A DNA stretch of 64,000 bases. Source: Onchocerca lupi. Taxonomy: Eukaryota; Nematoda; Chromadorea; Rhabditida; Onchocercidae. The position numbers and the translations under genes are program-made. The stretch covers positions 215,171 to 279,170 of the forward strand of contig JAOVVO010000023.1 of assembly GCA_028564675.1 (NCBI GenBank). Reading direction: 5' to 3'. This document shows positions 26,001 to 39,100 of the stretch, in pieces. The notes beneath the pieces were generated by a model. It was not told the DNA's origin. It ran no database searches and saw only the letters and a program-made list of their open reading frames with translations. Within the stretch, counting starts at the first letter, position 1. Each line of letters starts with the position of its first letter.

Positions 26001-29000
26001 GTAGAACAAAAAGTGTTTTACTTCTTAAGTTTTAAGGTTAATTTTGCTTCTTGACATGTCACATTTCTTTTCCATAAGTCTTTATATAGACGATTTTCCT
26101 TCGTATTAAAACTCTTAACAGAATTAGTTATTTGTTACAGTTGTAATTTGGGGGTAGGATAAGCATCGAAAATCAAAAAGTCGGAAGTATTAAGTGAAAA
26201 TAGCGGTCATTTCCGAAATAAAACCAGAACACTAGAAGGAGTTGAAAATTTAATTAGTGAAACAGATTTAAATGCTACGTGGAATACAGTTGATACCTTT
26301 CTTAAGGTTACAAATGGTGACGTTGAAAATGGTATAGCTGGTCATGAGAAGAGAGCTCCATATGAAATAACTCAACCGATGCCTGCTCCACCGTCGGAAG
26401 ATACCGTTGTAATCAGAGATTATGATCCGAAGAAATGTTTGTTTGTTTGTTTGTTTTTTTTTTTTTTAATTTCATTTGAAATTATTAAGATTTGACAGTA
26501 AAATCTATGAATGATTGTTGATTATAACTATAACTTTCGGAGATTCTTTGAGAGATATGTATGAGAGATTGAGATGAGTAAAAAGAGACAAAAGAGATCT
26601 GCGAAATGAAACTGGAAAAGGCATTTTACATCTCTGAGATCATGAGAAAAAATCGAGCTTTGAATATTCCATCATGACTCATCCCTATCTTTCTTTTCAT
26701 TCATTGCTTTTCAAATATTTTGAATATTATTTATATATTCCTTAAGTATTGATTTGATTATTTCAGCAATAGCTGCACGAAAAGCTGCTGACAAATGGAT
26801 TATTTCACCTCTTACTGGTGAGCGAATACCTGCTGATAAATTACAGGAGCATATGCGTTACAATACTGTTGATTCGCAATACAAAGAACAGCGAGAAAGG
26901 TATTTGTAGAAATAAATTTTCTGTAACACTGATCTTTGATGCACTCACATTTCATCTTTTCCTGAACATTGGTCTTTTTTTTTTTCAGAGAGTTGTCGGA
27001 TCGTAATGAAGAAGAACCAGTTTATGCGCCGGGTGCAGATATTAGTACGAATATTGGTAAGTTTGCAGAACGTCGTACAGATATATTTGGTCATGGTGCA
27101 GAGCAGACGATTATTGGTAAAAAAGTAAGTTTATTCTTTTAGCTAATTTATTAATGTTTTTGTATTTAATAGATATTTACTTTCGGATGCTCAATTGTAA
27201 TAAACTAATGTTAGGTAAATTGAATTTAACGTATATCTACTTGGCATACAGCTATTCATTATTGTTATGGAAGTTATAATGATATTGTTTCGAGTCCTTC
27301 GACCCCAAATGATAAAATTAATGATTATTCACGGAATATTCTCTACATATGATGACCTTGGAATTGAAAAGAGAAAAAAGAGTTTGCCTACATCATAATA
27401 TTATTTTTAGCTTGGTGAAGAAGAGGAAGCACCACGTGGTCCTGATCCGAAGCTTATCTGGGATGGTCAGCAATCAACAATCGATCAGACAACGAAATTA
27501 GCTCAGCAAAGCGTCACATTAGGTATTTTTTAGATGTAATTCTGGTAAAAATTACCAGTATTTAAAATAAATACCGACAAATTACACAATCAAAATTCTT
27601 TCAATAACTTCGTTTATGCTCATCCAAACAATCAATATTACTATAATCTCGTGCAGTGTTTTTTGCAGCAGTTAAGTTATAAAGAATATTGAAGGTTAGT
27701 AAGTATTAAACATGATGAATCATTGTATATTTTTAAAAGAATAAAAGATTTCATGAATAATAAACATATATTAATGTAGAAATTTTTTAAGACCAACAAA
27801 TCAATGAAATTCATAAACAACATGGATATATTGCTGATCCAAGCAAGGAAAGAATAGGACCAGGTGCTGTGCCACCTCCTCCAGTTCAGACAGTTGCACC
27901 ACCAATTACAACAATAGCGATAACAGCAACAACTACTACATCTTCGTCAATCACCAACCCTACAACCAACACAACAACACCAACTGCAATAGTGCCAAAA
28001 CCACCCATTCCTACTCCACGGCCATCAGCATCACCTTCACAGACAACACCAGCACCGACTCCGGTACCACCAACGCAAGCTGTTCGACCACCAGTTGTTC
28101 CTCAAATCCCCATCCGACCACCACCACCTGGGTTTGTAATTATCCTATTTCATGTTTCTTTTGCATAATTATTTGTTAATTCATGTTTATATCATTGAAT
28201 ATTGCTAACAGTAAATTGCGACGTGAGAATCCATTTTTTGTCTTTAAATAATAATGCATAACAAATTGGTGATGAAAAAAACAGTTCAATAGGTAGATAA
28301 AGTAAACGCTAAAGTGGAAATCCCACAAATGATATAAAAAATAAGTAAATTTTAGATTTGCTGCAATACCGTTTCCAGGCGCACCAATGCCAATGCCACC
28401 TATGCCAATGCCTGTTATAAGAGTTAGTTCATTTTGATTGAATTATTTTTTTCTTCTTTCTAGGACTTTTTCCAAATAAAAAATTCAATATATTTAATCA
28501 CTTTGATTAAGATGAATTAAAAAGTTCAAGATTCTCTTCTTTTTTCCATTTAAGCTTAGTTTCAAAAAGCTTAAATCATTTTTCAGCCACCAATTGGAGT
28601 TCCAATGATACCAGTTCCAGTAATTCCACAGACGCCGCTCACAGTTCGTCCGACTAATGCATCAACAGTTCCTATTCCACCACCCGCAACTTCAACTGCT
28701 CCTGTGGTCGATACAAATGCAACTACCAATGCATCTGTTGGAGATGGAGCTCCGCCTGCGAAAAAGGCTCGAACAGAAGATGAACTTGAAAGTGAAGATG
28801 TTTGGCTTACAAAGGTATTTTTACACTGATTGAGATTTTCCAACTGACTTTGAAATTTTAAGTACTCTAAATTTTGAATTTAGAGCTTCATTATATTTTA
28901 TAATTTTATTATGTTTCATGTAAGCCAAAATCATTGATTATATGGGATTTAAAAGTCTGTGCAACAATGAAAAAGAAATGCAGTATTGTAATCATAATGA

Positions 29001-29592
29001 TATCGTATTTTTTAAGGTCACTGGATCAATTACAGTTGCTGTCCAGATACCTAGCACTGCTCCTAATCCGGACTGGAAACTTGATGGACGACGATTAACT
29101 GTTTCTATGGATATTGGTGCTCCGGTAAGTTCAGATTTGCACTTATTAATCATCACTAATGAAGTTCGAAATTGTGCAACTTTTAATAGTCTGAATTGTT
29201 AATTTTCGAGTTTTTATCAAATAAATGTAAGGCAAGTTCAGATTTCTACGCTGAAGAGTTTTGTTCAAGACGAAACTGGGTTACCATGTTCAAAGCAGAA
29301 GTTGTCTTATGAAGTAAGTTTTTCCAGTTTATTTGGAATCATAGTATCTAGGAAAAAATTTTTTTTTAAGATCTCCAATATATTAAAATCCAAATTCTCT
29401 TATTCAAGTCCCTTGTATCCTAAGTTTCTACTTCCTTTTCTTTTAAATATTTTTCCTATGTTTGAATTTATTAAATGCTATCACTTTTAGGGAATGTTCT
29501 TGAAAGATGCCTGCACATTAGCCTATTATAATATGAATACCGGAGCTGTTGTACAATTATTAATTAAAGAAAGAGGTGGGAAGAAGAAATGA
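23050..29592 (+). CDS. SF3A1: Splicing factor 3A subunit 1 (SF3A1 / PRP21), complete gene
   Basis: Nuclear U2 snRNP component (SF3a complex) needed for pre-spliceosome assembly. Exons: 23050-23170, 23408-23592, 23945-24063, 24163-24322, 24640-24777, 25116-25203, 25468-25532, possible microexon 25601-25618, 25769-25858, one ending 26436 (start 26181 or 26307), 26767-26899, 26989-27124, 27411-27522, 27792-28131, 28356-28422, 28587-28814, 29017-29124, 29236-29313 and 29491-29592. About 805-847 residues (human 793). Order: first SURP module (IVDKTAAFVARNG), second SURP module (LTALFVARNGRQF), acidic linker, RDYDPKK and VYAPGADI central region, Pro/Thr-rich segment, KKAR nuclear-type motif, then a ubiquitin-like domain ending KERGGKKK, as in the family. 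Every phase agrees except the 29124/29236 junction, which is one base out under GT-AG rules. Exon 9 start and the microexon are uncertain. Confidence 0.95.
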
Positions 29593-29694
29593 TCAAGAAA
29601 AAAATATGATTAACCTTGTATTTTAATTTCATTCAATCATTTGTTTAATTTCATCCAATCAAATTTATCATGGATTGTACTTTGTTAAGCAGTG

Positions 29695-29728
<34 letters not shown>

Positions 29729-30998
29729 TGGCTGATTTTATAGATGTAGTACTTCTTCATGAATCATCCATTCAATATCCATATTTTAGAACTGCTTATA
29801 ATGAATATCACTCAGATTTTTTGCACTGTTTTATAGTTTTCTTGAACTCCTTGCCGTCTTTATAATTGTTCTTTAGCAAAAAAGAAAAAAAAAAATCAGT
29901 GTTTTTGATTTGTTTTGGCCAGAATCATGAATTCATGTTTTGATATGGCACTATTACTATATTCACATCACAGTAAGATGCCGAAGTCAAACTTTTTGGA
30001 TTGAATATTTTCAAGATTAAATCCTACATTCTGCGTGATTTGTAATGTAGTGAGATAAATTTTAACCATTTCAAAGTATTTGACAGACTTTATTTTTCAC
30101 AAATAATTTTTTATATATTCGATGAAACGTATTGTACAATAAAATGTTCGCAATTTAAAATTCGCATAGATTCTACCAATAATATATATGGGTAGATATC
30201 TTAAGCTGAATTTATTTGAGACATTCAAGTCTTCCATAATTCTTTTCCTTCATAAATTGCAATCTAAATTTCATTCCATACATATCTAAAAAAAAGGCGA
30301 AAGACTTAGGAAGGCCATATATAAGTTATTAAAATGAGGAATTACAAAAAGTTATGTCTTTTTAAATAAAAAAAAGACATCTGAAATGAATGGGAAATAA
30401 ATATATGCAAAGAAATAAACTTTGCGCCCAACAATGAGGTACAACCGAGTTGCACTGCACTCAGCATGTCAGGAGCAATATTGTTGATTTATAATCAACA
30501 AAAAAAGAATCAAACAAAAATACATTTGTCTGTATTAGGAAATCTATGAAGATTTCGCAGGAAAGGGAAAATCGGAGAAAGATTTTCATTGAGCATTTTG
30601 TTAAATTATCGATTAGATTTGATCAAGCATACAGTTTGGCTTTAATCATAATTAACAGTATGCATTGTTATTATACATTTTTTCTAATTTTAATCGAATT
30701 AAACAAAAATAGAGCAGTCGATTAAAAATCAAAATAGAAGAATTCCGAATCGTTTCAATAAATTCATAGGATACACATAATTTTAAAGATTAAATAATGT
30801 TTCAAGTTTTCTTCAGGAAATTTACTTTGAAAATGAGAATCATATCTGGTTACCACTTCCTTAATTTTTTTTTCAAAAAATATTTCTGTCGAAATTCCTG
30901 AAAATGATATTTGTACGTCATATATCCTTCTAGTTAATCTCCTACTATTCTAGTAAGTGAAGCAAATTGTATTATTGTTATTGTTGTTGTTGTTGCTT
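29593..30998. other. Convergent intergenic region between SF3A1 and the giant copine gene
   Basis: The stop codons of the two tail-to-tail genes are 1.4 kb apart. A 31-base T run lies at 29697-29727. AATAAA-type hexamers occur on both strands, for example plus 30139 and minus around 30091-30096, so the 3' UTRs could overlap, but which signals are used cannot be told from sequence. No third gene is seen. Confidence 0.55.
29697..29727. repeat. Poly-T tract (31 T) after SF3A1
   Basis: Homopolymer run beginning about 105 bases after the SF3A1 stop; it would lie in the 3' UTR if transcribed. Confidence 0.95.
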
Positions 30999-33900
30999 TT
31001 AACCGCGTCGTGACTGCTTCAATAAGCCAAGTTCCTTAATTGCTTTATACTGATCCGGTATTTCCATGAGAGCATTCAAAGCAAATGATGCTTCCTGATT
31101 TGGAGCATTGAACATCACCTAAATAAGTATGATCCTGTATTTTAATCGTTAACGTTTAAAATGTGAATAATATGAAAAGAAGACAAATTTCAGAAATTTG
31201 TAGTTTTCGATATTTCAAAGATTTTGTTTATCCCGAGAGATAATGGAGAAATTATATTTTTGAAAATATTGAGATTATTCAAAATAATGTCGAAATTAAA
31301 ATTTTAAATGATTCATAGCATTCAAAATGATATACGGGGACTTGAAAATTTCGCCATTCTTACATAAACAGAAATACAATTCATTTTAAGATAAAAATTT
31401 TCCGCGTTTTCTTGAATAACTCAAAAGTTTTTTAAATTTAATTAGAAAGAGCAGTAACGTACTTTATGAAAATCAACAAAATGGAAATTATCAAACATTC
31501 TTTTCGGTAATGTTTCGTCAAATCTTGTCATCATGTTCCACGGTCCATCACCAACACCAACCCTAGAAAATGCTGGTAATGGTTGCATTATAAAATTATA
31601 CATTGATTAATGAATTTGAAAAATTAAAAATGGAAATTTTTAATCTCTTTCTGTGAAATTCATTTTTTTCTCATTTTCAAAATTTAATTAAAGATTCCGA
31701 ATTTGAAAATTAAATTTTTTCGGAAAATAAAGAAAGTTTTTGAATTTAAATTTGAAGAAACAAGAACAAACATTATAATTGATAATGGATAACGTGATGC
31801 TGCCGCAATAGCCTTTTGATTGATCTTTTCGTTCGTTACTTGGCCATCGGCAACAATAACCAAAATATGGTATGAATGCTTCTCACGAACAATTGATATT
31901 GCCTCAAAAGTTCTTCTTGTGCAAATACTTAATTTCATGGCAAATGTAAATTATTCGCATTTTGATTTCGAATTTATGTATTAAATAGCTGGACCCAGCC
32001 AGGCTTGCCTTGGCAATGCATGGTTGGGTCCAGCTAATCTATATAAATAAAAATGCAAATTTTCGCTTTTTTAAATCCTAAATCTCCGAAAGTTCTCATC
32101 AATTGCCGGACACGCATATTAATGGTTAATTTTATTGTTTTTTCGTGTTGCCACAAAGCAGAATATTTCAGGAAGCATTTCTTTCGTTCGCTGGTATCGC
32201 TTGAAGAATTACAGGTAATGTTTACCTAAAATCTCTTGCAAGCAATATCAATGTCGTTCCCAAATAATCTGGTGCTTCCAAGCAAATTTTGCATTGATCG
32301 ATTAAGAGCCTTGAGCGATTTTTTGTGTGTCATTGTGCATTCATCCCAAACAATAAGTTTGCATTTTTGCAATACTTTTCCAATGTCGGATGTTTTGGAA
32401 ATATGGCACTTAAGAGTTCCATTGAACTGCATGCTCAATGGCAATTTCAAAAAGGAATGAAAAATTCTTCCATCTGATAGCGATGTCCTGCTATTCTGGA
32501 CGATGTAAGAGCTAAAGCTGTCATCTTGGGATCGAGTTGAGCCAGAATCAATCCAATTAGGAACGTTTAATCAATTCCTGGCGTATCTAGGAAGAGATTT
32601 CTCCAGTTCCGTTACTGACAATTTGCTTTTTTTTTTCACAAAAAGTGTTGATAATGATTGAAGATTTGATTTCTAGGCACAAATCTTCAACCATTATCAG
32701 TGCTTCATTACAGATTTCTGCTGTGAAATCCATATTCATTTCAACTTATATGCAATTTATATTTCTCGATTTATATTTCATAACTTTGTCGGGATGAAGA
32801 AGTGGAGATGATCAATATGACTGCAAATAATTCACGAATTTGATTTGGATCTGACGTGTTGCATGCGCCATTAATGCGTACATCCCAGGCCCGGTCGTCT
32901 CCAGTAAATTTTGACATGCACTGCGGAAAGTGGCAAGTATAACGCCCTTGACAATTCTAAATTGCCGGAAAAACGTTGAACAGGCACATTTACTAACAGC
33001 ATACAATAAGAACACACTTCATAATGTCGATGAGAACGTGCCGGATCAAATTATGATCAACACCTGGATTGCACCGGGATGTAAGACGATTGTAATCGCG
33101 TGATTGATGAGGACGGAGTCGTGTTTGGCACTTTTTCTCGTTAACATCTTTTATGATCACAATCGTGCATCCTTAAGTCTGGCTTCAAGTCGCTCAGTTG
33201 CTTACTCGGTATGTACTCGAACGCTGTCTGTTTCGCTCGTTCGCTAATGCCCGTTCTTCTTCAATTTGATTTGCAATTAATCGTCGCAATGTTTTCGCTT
33301 TTCGAGTATGCGGACCGAAGTTTAATCTTCTGGAGGCATTATTTAAAAGAACTAAAGCAGTTCATATTGCATCGACGTGCTGCCGTTCAACTTGTGACTA
33401 AAACTGCTCAAGCTCCAAGTCCTGATTTTTTAAATCCTTTGGGTGTCCTCTTCCCTCTCCAGCAAGTTACCTTATGATTGGTTGACCTCACTTTGTAAAC
33501 TGGAGCATTTTGGTGATAAACATGTTCATCCTTTCGGCTTGTTGGCACCTTTCAAAGAGGTCGCGCTGTTTACCTTATTTACCATGATTGTATCTTTTAA
33601 CATCGCCAACACCTTCCCGCTATTTGATCTTCTTTCACCGTGAATTATGAGAGAATAATATGAATGGAGGGAATAGGAAATTAAACATAGATAGGAGGGA
33701 GGTAGATAAAAAAAGCAAAAAAGATGTAGAATGGAAAAACGGTAAAGAAGGAGAAGGGAAGGAAAAAGAATGAGAAATATTATCAAAAAAAGCATATTTT
33801 TACCTATCATACGTATGATAGATGAAAAAAGTAGGTCTTTGTATCTGTATAGAACATGCGTCCATTCGAATACAATCATGTTCAAAATTTCAAAGCAATC

Positions 33901-36142
33901 GGTTAAGAACTTTTGGAGATTTGAGGATTAAAATAGCAAGCATCAATATTTTTATGTAAATAGAAAATACCAGAATTTTGGAATTAAAATTTGATTTGAT
34001 TTAAGAAACATTCAGCTTCAAAGAATAAAAACCTGTTCAATTAGAGGTACAAAATTTGTTGGACCGGACATTCGAATAAGTGGTGTTTTTTCATTATATA
34101 TCTTCAGAACTTCTGAAATTTTCCCTGATTTACTATTAGATCTCTTCAATGAGCTAAATTTAGAATTTTAAAAGTTTGAATTTCAAGTTATAAAATTCCG
34201 GTAGAATTCACCCATTTAAGACATATTATATAGCTTAACAGCTAACCTTCAAATCCGATACATCCGGCATTTATATCATTTCTATCACTCAAATTGAAAA
34301 TGCCAATATCACTTGATTCCTCATCACCGAATCCATAGGTCGGTATCACACCATCAGCATCAAATGATGATAACGTCTTTCCGACAATTTCGATCACCTT
34401 TTAATTTTTCAAATTAAAAAAAAATAAAGGATCTCTTTTTTTTCTGAAGGATTTAGCAACAGGATGTTTGCAACAAATTTACCGTACATTACATTTCATT
34501 CAAGATTACGGGTATGAATATAAATGTTTGAAAAATCCAGAATCGATTTATTGATTGATCAGTTCGATTATCGAGTATTATATTATTTTTGAAATTTAGA
34601 AAATACCTTTCGTTGTAAAATTTTGCAAAGCCGTAATGGATCACTAAAATTGTTACATCATTCAATCCTTCGAAATGAAAATTTTATCTTGATGCAAAAT
34701 TTGGATTAAAAGAAAATACTTGTTGATAAGGATTCATCTCTTCAGAATTAAGAGCATGTAAATTTCGTCCATCAAATGTCCTTTCACCCTGATACTTATT
34801 TGATTTCGTATAATCGATTCCGAATATTAGATTCGAATATTCTAAACCAGCCTAAAATTGTATATTACATAATTAAAGAGTACCCATTTCGAGAACATGT
34901 CAATTTCAGTGACATTTAATTTTAAATTATTTATTTATTCTATGATACACAGCTTTCTGGGTGGTTACTCAGTATTTGAATTAGATGATATGTATGTTTT
35001 TGTTTGAATCAAAAATTTTAAATAATAAATTAAGAACCTCTACTGCAAACTTGAATTCTCCTTATGCTGATTGACTGGATCACTTTTCGTTATAATTCTA
35101 GCAAATGATCTAAAGTCGTTTTTGCTTTGCTACCTCTTTTTATACCACCCGAGTGTTTTTATTAATAAGAAATTTTTGTTAAGAGATAACGAATTTCTTA
35201 TCATTTACATGATGACTATAAAATTTCTTCCCAGAAAATCTTTAGAAATATCATTTCAGTTATTATTAGCATAAATGTTAGCTTCATGTTTCGCAACATA
35301 TTGTTTGTTAAACTTGAAAATAAGTCTTTTTCAATTAAAAAAGTTTTAATAAAAGATTTAAGGTTGTACCTTTTTGATACCCTTGATGACATCTTCCAAA
35401 GTTTTATAATGTGGTATATTATGACTATCACCGAGTTCCATTGCCAACAACAAACTATTACGACGTACTGGTATGCTGGAAAGATGAAAGATATTTGAAT
35501 CTTAAATTTAAAAACTTCGAAAAATCTGGTTTCATATTATTTAAGGAACAAAAAAAAAATATCCCATATGAAAAATTGCATTTGCCAATAATTGCATTTC
35601 AAATTAAAGTCATTTTATTTTCCGAGATTCTCCATCCCATAGTTTGATATTCTAAAGTAAAAAATGCTTTTATTAAATAGTCCACTTCACGCGTTTTTTT
35701 AGCGTCAAATACGATTGAAATATTAACAGAAATGGATTTGAAAGCAAAGAAAAAAGAGATAGAGTGATAAAATTGAATATTTCATTATATTACGGTATCA
35801 TATCGTTAATTTAATTATACCGATGATTCCACTCAATTTATTTACTCATGAATCTACTTGGTTCTAGAAAACACTACTATTAATCAGAAATGATTTAATT
35901 ACTTATCAATAACTGGAAAAATGGAAAAAATGATTGTTAAAGCCTCCCCATCAAAAAAAGGAGAAATTGATAGCAAAATTTCATACAAGTTCGGAGCTTC
36001 ATTTTGTCGTAAAGTTGGCCGTCGACCATGCTGTTCTTTTTTCATCGGTTTTTTCACAATCATTGGAATTTCTCGCTCTTCCACTGTTACACTCATATCC
36101 ATTGACATCGTTCTCTCGGTTACTTCAGCCGCAAAACTTACT
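30999..36142 (-). CDS. C-terminal copine (vWA-like) domain exons of the giant gene
   Basis: Eight exons encode the domain. The lead-in is PNLYEILLSISPF and RRNSLLLAMELGD. The strand-1 metal site is NLIFGIDYTKSNKYQGERTF (D-x-T-x-S intact). NPYQQ is followed directly by VIEIVGKTLSSFDADGVIP and YGFGDE, then SGPTNFVPLIEQ, which carries the MIDAS threonine, then HILVIVADGQVTNE, IIMVGVGDGPWNMM and finally ALMEIPDQYKAIKELGLL. These match the copine/RGLG family in order and spacing. This domain is expected to bind Mg2+/Ca2+ and protein partners in the cytoplasm. The intron between 31902 and 34033 holds Helitron debris. If the automated gene model splits here, this block alone would look like a small copine lacking C2 domains. 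Confidence 0.93.
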
Positions 36143-39100
36143 CTACAAATAATAACGATATGTAAACTCAATAATGATATTACTATCCAAATTGCGAATT
36201 GAAATTCAAAATACTTAAATGAAAATCGAAGATGACTGAAGTAATAATTCAAATACTATTGTGAAAAAGAAATTCTATCAGTCAAATTCAAAATATTTGA
36301 TCACAATTAATGATAAATAACACTTAATTACACATAATTAATCATCTACTAATATTTACTTATCGATTGCAACAATCAAGTCATAAATCGATAGTTAAAA
36401 AGATCAAAAAAAAAATTTTCCAAAAATACTTACCGTTTTTCGACTTTTTCTTCTTGTCCTTCATCGACGGATTTATGTCGTAAGGTAACATTCACGGCTT
36501 CCGCACAAACCAATGCTTCATGTTCCAATATGTTTGCCGATTTTTCAATTTCCACTTTATCGTCGGTACGTTGTACGTCAACACGCATCTCCGCTTCATG
36601 CTTTATGAACGTCTCTTGAGCGGAATCTGTTTGCAAAGAAACAGGTAAGCATTCTCTAGCTAATTTTAAAGCAGATTCTACATGCACTGCACTAACACGC
36701 CTCCATACTTCTACTCTTTCAATTTCTATTGCTGATTCCAGACTTTCCTTTGTTTCCAACATTTCCGGTAACGCTATGTTCATTGCTTTGATTGTACGGT
36801 TATTGTTGCTCTCCATATCTTGTTTTTCAAATGATACTTCAAAATTGAAGATTGTTTCTTCCGTTGCCATCAGATTCATAGCAATATGTTCGCCATATCG
36901 TATTTCACGCTTTGTTAGTGTTACGCCAAGATGTTGTTTTAGTGATAACCTGGATTCTAGGCAATTATATAGCTCTACGTATGATTCTTTTGAAGCATTA
37001 CATCGTAACTCGATTATTCCACTCTCATTCTTTGCCTTCCACATTGTTTGTATCGATTCATAATCTAAAGTTTTTTGCATCGTAACATTGGTTGCCAGCA
37101 TCAGTTCACTAAATTCGTTCGTAATCAATTTCTGTGGTTCTTCACAATTTGCTGCCTCTCTTCTCACAGAAACTTCGAATTGTGCCAATTTCTTGGATTG
37201 TAATTCCAGATTAATAGATATATAATTTTCTTGAGAAGCTGGACAGGATATACTTATTGATTCACCTCGATTTACCGCCTTCCTTGATATTGTAGAATCT
37301 AGTTTTGCTAAATTTCGCGTTAATGTATCTGTGATCGTGGTGGTTTCTTCACCTGTATGTTTGGTATTCAATTCCAAGCGACCACCAAAACGCATTTCTT
37401 TCAAAATAATAACCTGACCAGCACTGGTTTCTGCAGGACGTTCCCATAAAAAATTACTGAATTCGTTAATTTCTGTTAGCTCTGTTAATGTAATACATCG
37501 ATCTTCACCTCTACGTGATGCGCGTTTCGTGGTTTCAACGCTAGATAAATCACTTGCTTTTTGGAATTGTATGCTTATTACAATTGTCTTTTCTGTACTT
37601 GCCAACATGTGATACATTTCAGTTGCTCGATTCTTATCCATAATAATGATTTGCATTTCAAGCTGCTTTGAACTTTGAGAGCTAAGCGATGATTGAATAT
37701 TGATCATTGTTTCTTTAGTAGCCAAAGTATTTAGAATCAGTGAACCACCAAAGCGTATTTCGGGAAATACTTCTGAAAATGCACCAAAAACTGCATTTGG
37801 TCTTTGATATTGTATATTAGTGATTTCAGAAATGATAGTACTTTCGGTTAATTCAATAATCACTGGCTCAATCTGATTAGCGATTTGAATAGTGATCGTT
37901 GATTGATGGCCGATAAGTGGTCGATTCAAATTGCAACTAATTTCAGTATGCATTTCGGTTGTGCATGATGTTGCAAGTATTGGGTGTTCCATGCTGTAAC
38001 GTGCTATAGGTATTGCAAAAATAACTCTTTCTAAAGTGGAATGTGAAGCTGACAAAGCAGCTGTAAATATGATAGCGAAATCATGAGCGAAATGAGTTGA
38101 TAAAAGTACACTTCCACCAAAAAGTTTATCTCTCATGCATAGTTGAGCTTCTTCGTATGTTTCATCATGCTGCCAATGAGTGGTAATTGTTTCAATTTCA
38201 TCAGTACTTTCTGCGGTAATAAATTTAGCAAATTCATAATTTGCAATACGTAATACTAACACTGTTCCGCTCTCAGAAATCAATTTCTTCTGGAGACAAT
38301 ATTCTTCATTGCTTTCTTCAAGTTTGCTTGATTGCACTGATAAAATGCATGGGCTTGCAACATTTGCAATTATTTGGTGCAAGCATGCTTCAGCAAACAT
38401 CAAATGTTTAGCAATAAGATCTTCGTATATGTTAGCAATCATTTCGCTTGTTGCTAAAGTTTCTAGCTTCTGATGTCCTCCATAAAGAGCGATGAATATT
38501 ATCTTCTGAATCTCTATATGCTCCTCTTTATGCTGATACTGTAGAATGATACTTTCTGTTTCCAAGCTAATTTCTCTAACATTCATTTCTACTGTATTAA
38601 TATTAGCTATTTTTTGTGTAATTGCTACATCATTGGTTTCAAGTTTTCGTTCCAAAGCAATTGTTTCATTATTTTCTACCGAAACTGCCGATTTAGTTGA
38701 AAATACTATTGGAATGCTTTTATTGGATATGTTAGTTGTAAAGTATATTTCGGCTTCGGTAGACAATTTCGATTCCAATCGAAGTATCAAATCAACCATT
38801 GATTCTTTCATGGCAGAAGTATTCAAAATTGAATGACCACCATAGCATGATTCAGGAAGAATTGCTTCAATCCGTTCTACCATATTCTCTTGCTTAAATT
38901 GGTAGTTCGAGAATTCATTTTCATCACATGTTTCATGCAATTTACAAACCATATCATAACCACGATTAGGTGCCATCAAAGTTTTACATACTTCCAGCAT
39001 TCTAGCAATTCGTTGAAGATTTGGGCAAATGGTAATTTCTGCGGTTTCCGATTGAATCGTATTCAGCGGAAGAGCTTTTACAATATTTTTCATTTTAATT

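Larger units (their letters stand above)
31987..33970 (-). mobile_element. Decayed Helitron (rolling-circle) remnants in an intron of the giant gene
   Basis: On the minus strand at 32450-32226 there is a PIF1-type Helitron helicase segment with LPLSMQFNGTLKCHISKTSD and the Walker-B-like KLIVWDECTMTHKKSL. A later helicase piece, LWQHEKTIKLTINMRV, lies around 32160-32105, directly before the end of the element. The intervening helicase core is lost, so it is internally deleted. A 49-base hairpin at 31987-32035 sits where a Helitron 3' terminal hairpin would be. A sequence resembling the minus-strand 32037-32115 subterminal region recurs in inverted orientation at about 33893-33968. The block between 32460 and 33890 is GC-richer than its surroundings but was not resolved. 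The right end is approximate. Confidence 0.75.

Noticed and set aside
31903..31927. Upstream acceptor giving SICTRRTFE before the copine exon
   Set aside because: The phase does not fit the exon ending 34033; the acceptor TTTTGAG at 31903 gives EQ-AISIVREKHSYHIL, which matches the family.
33526..33885. 119-codon minus-strand frame in the copine intron
   Set aside because: It lies in transposon-derived sequence with Tyr/Leu/Ser low complexity and no family match; it is treated as part of the Helitron debris.
34607..34640. Small minus-strand piece DPLRLCKILQRK with an acceptor and a donor, as a copine exon
   Set aside because: It breaks phase. Joining NPYQQ (34720) directly to VIEIVGKTLSSF (34397) reproduces the family sequence exactly.
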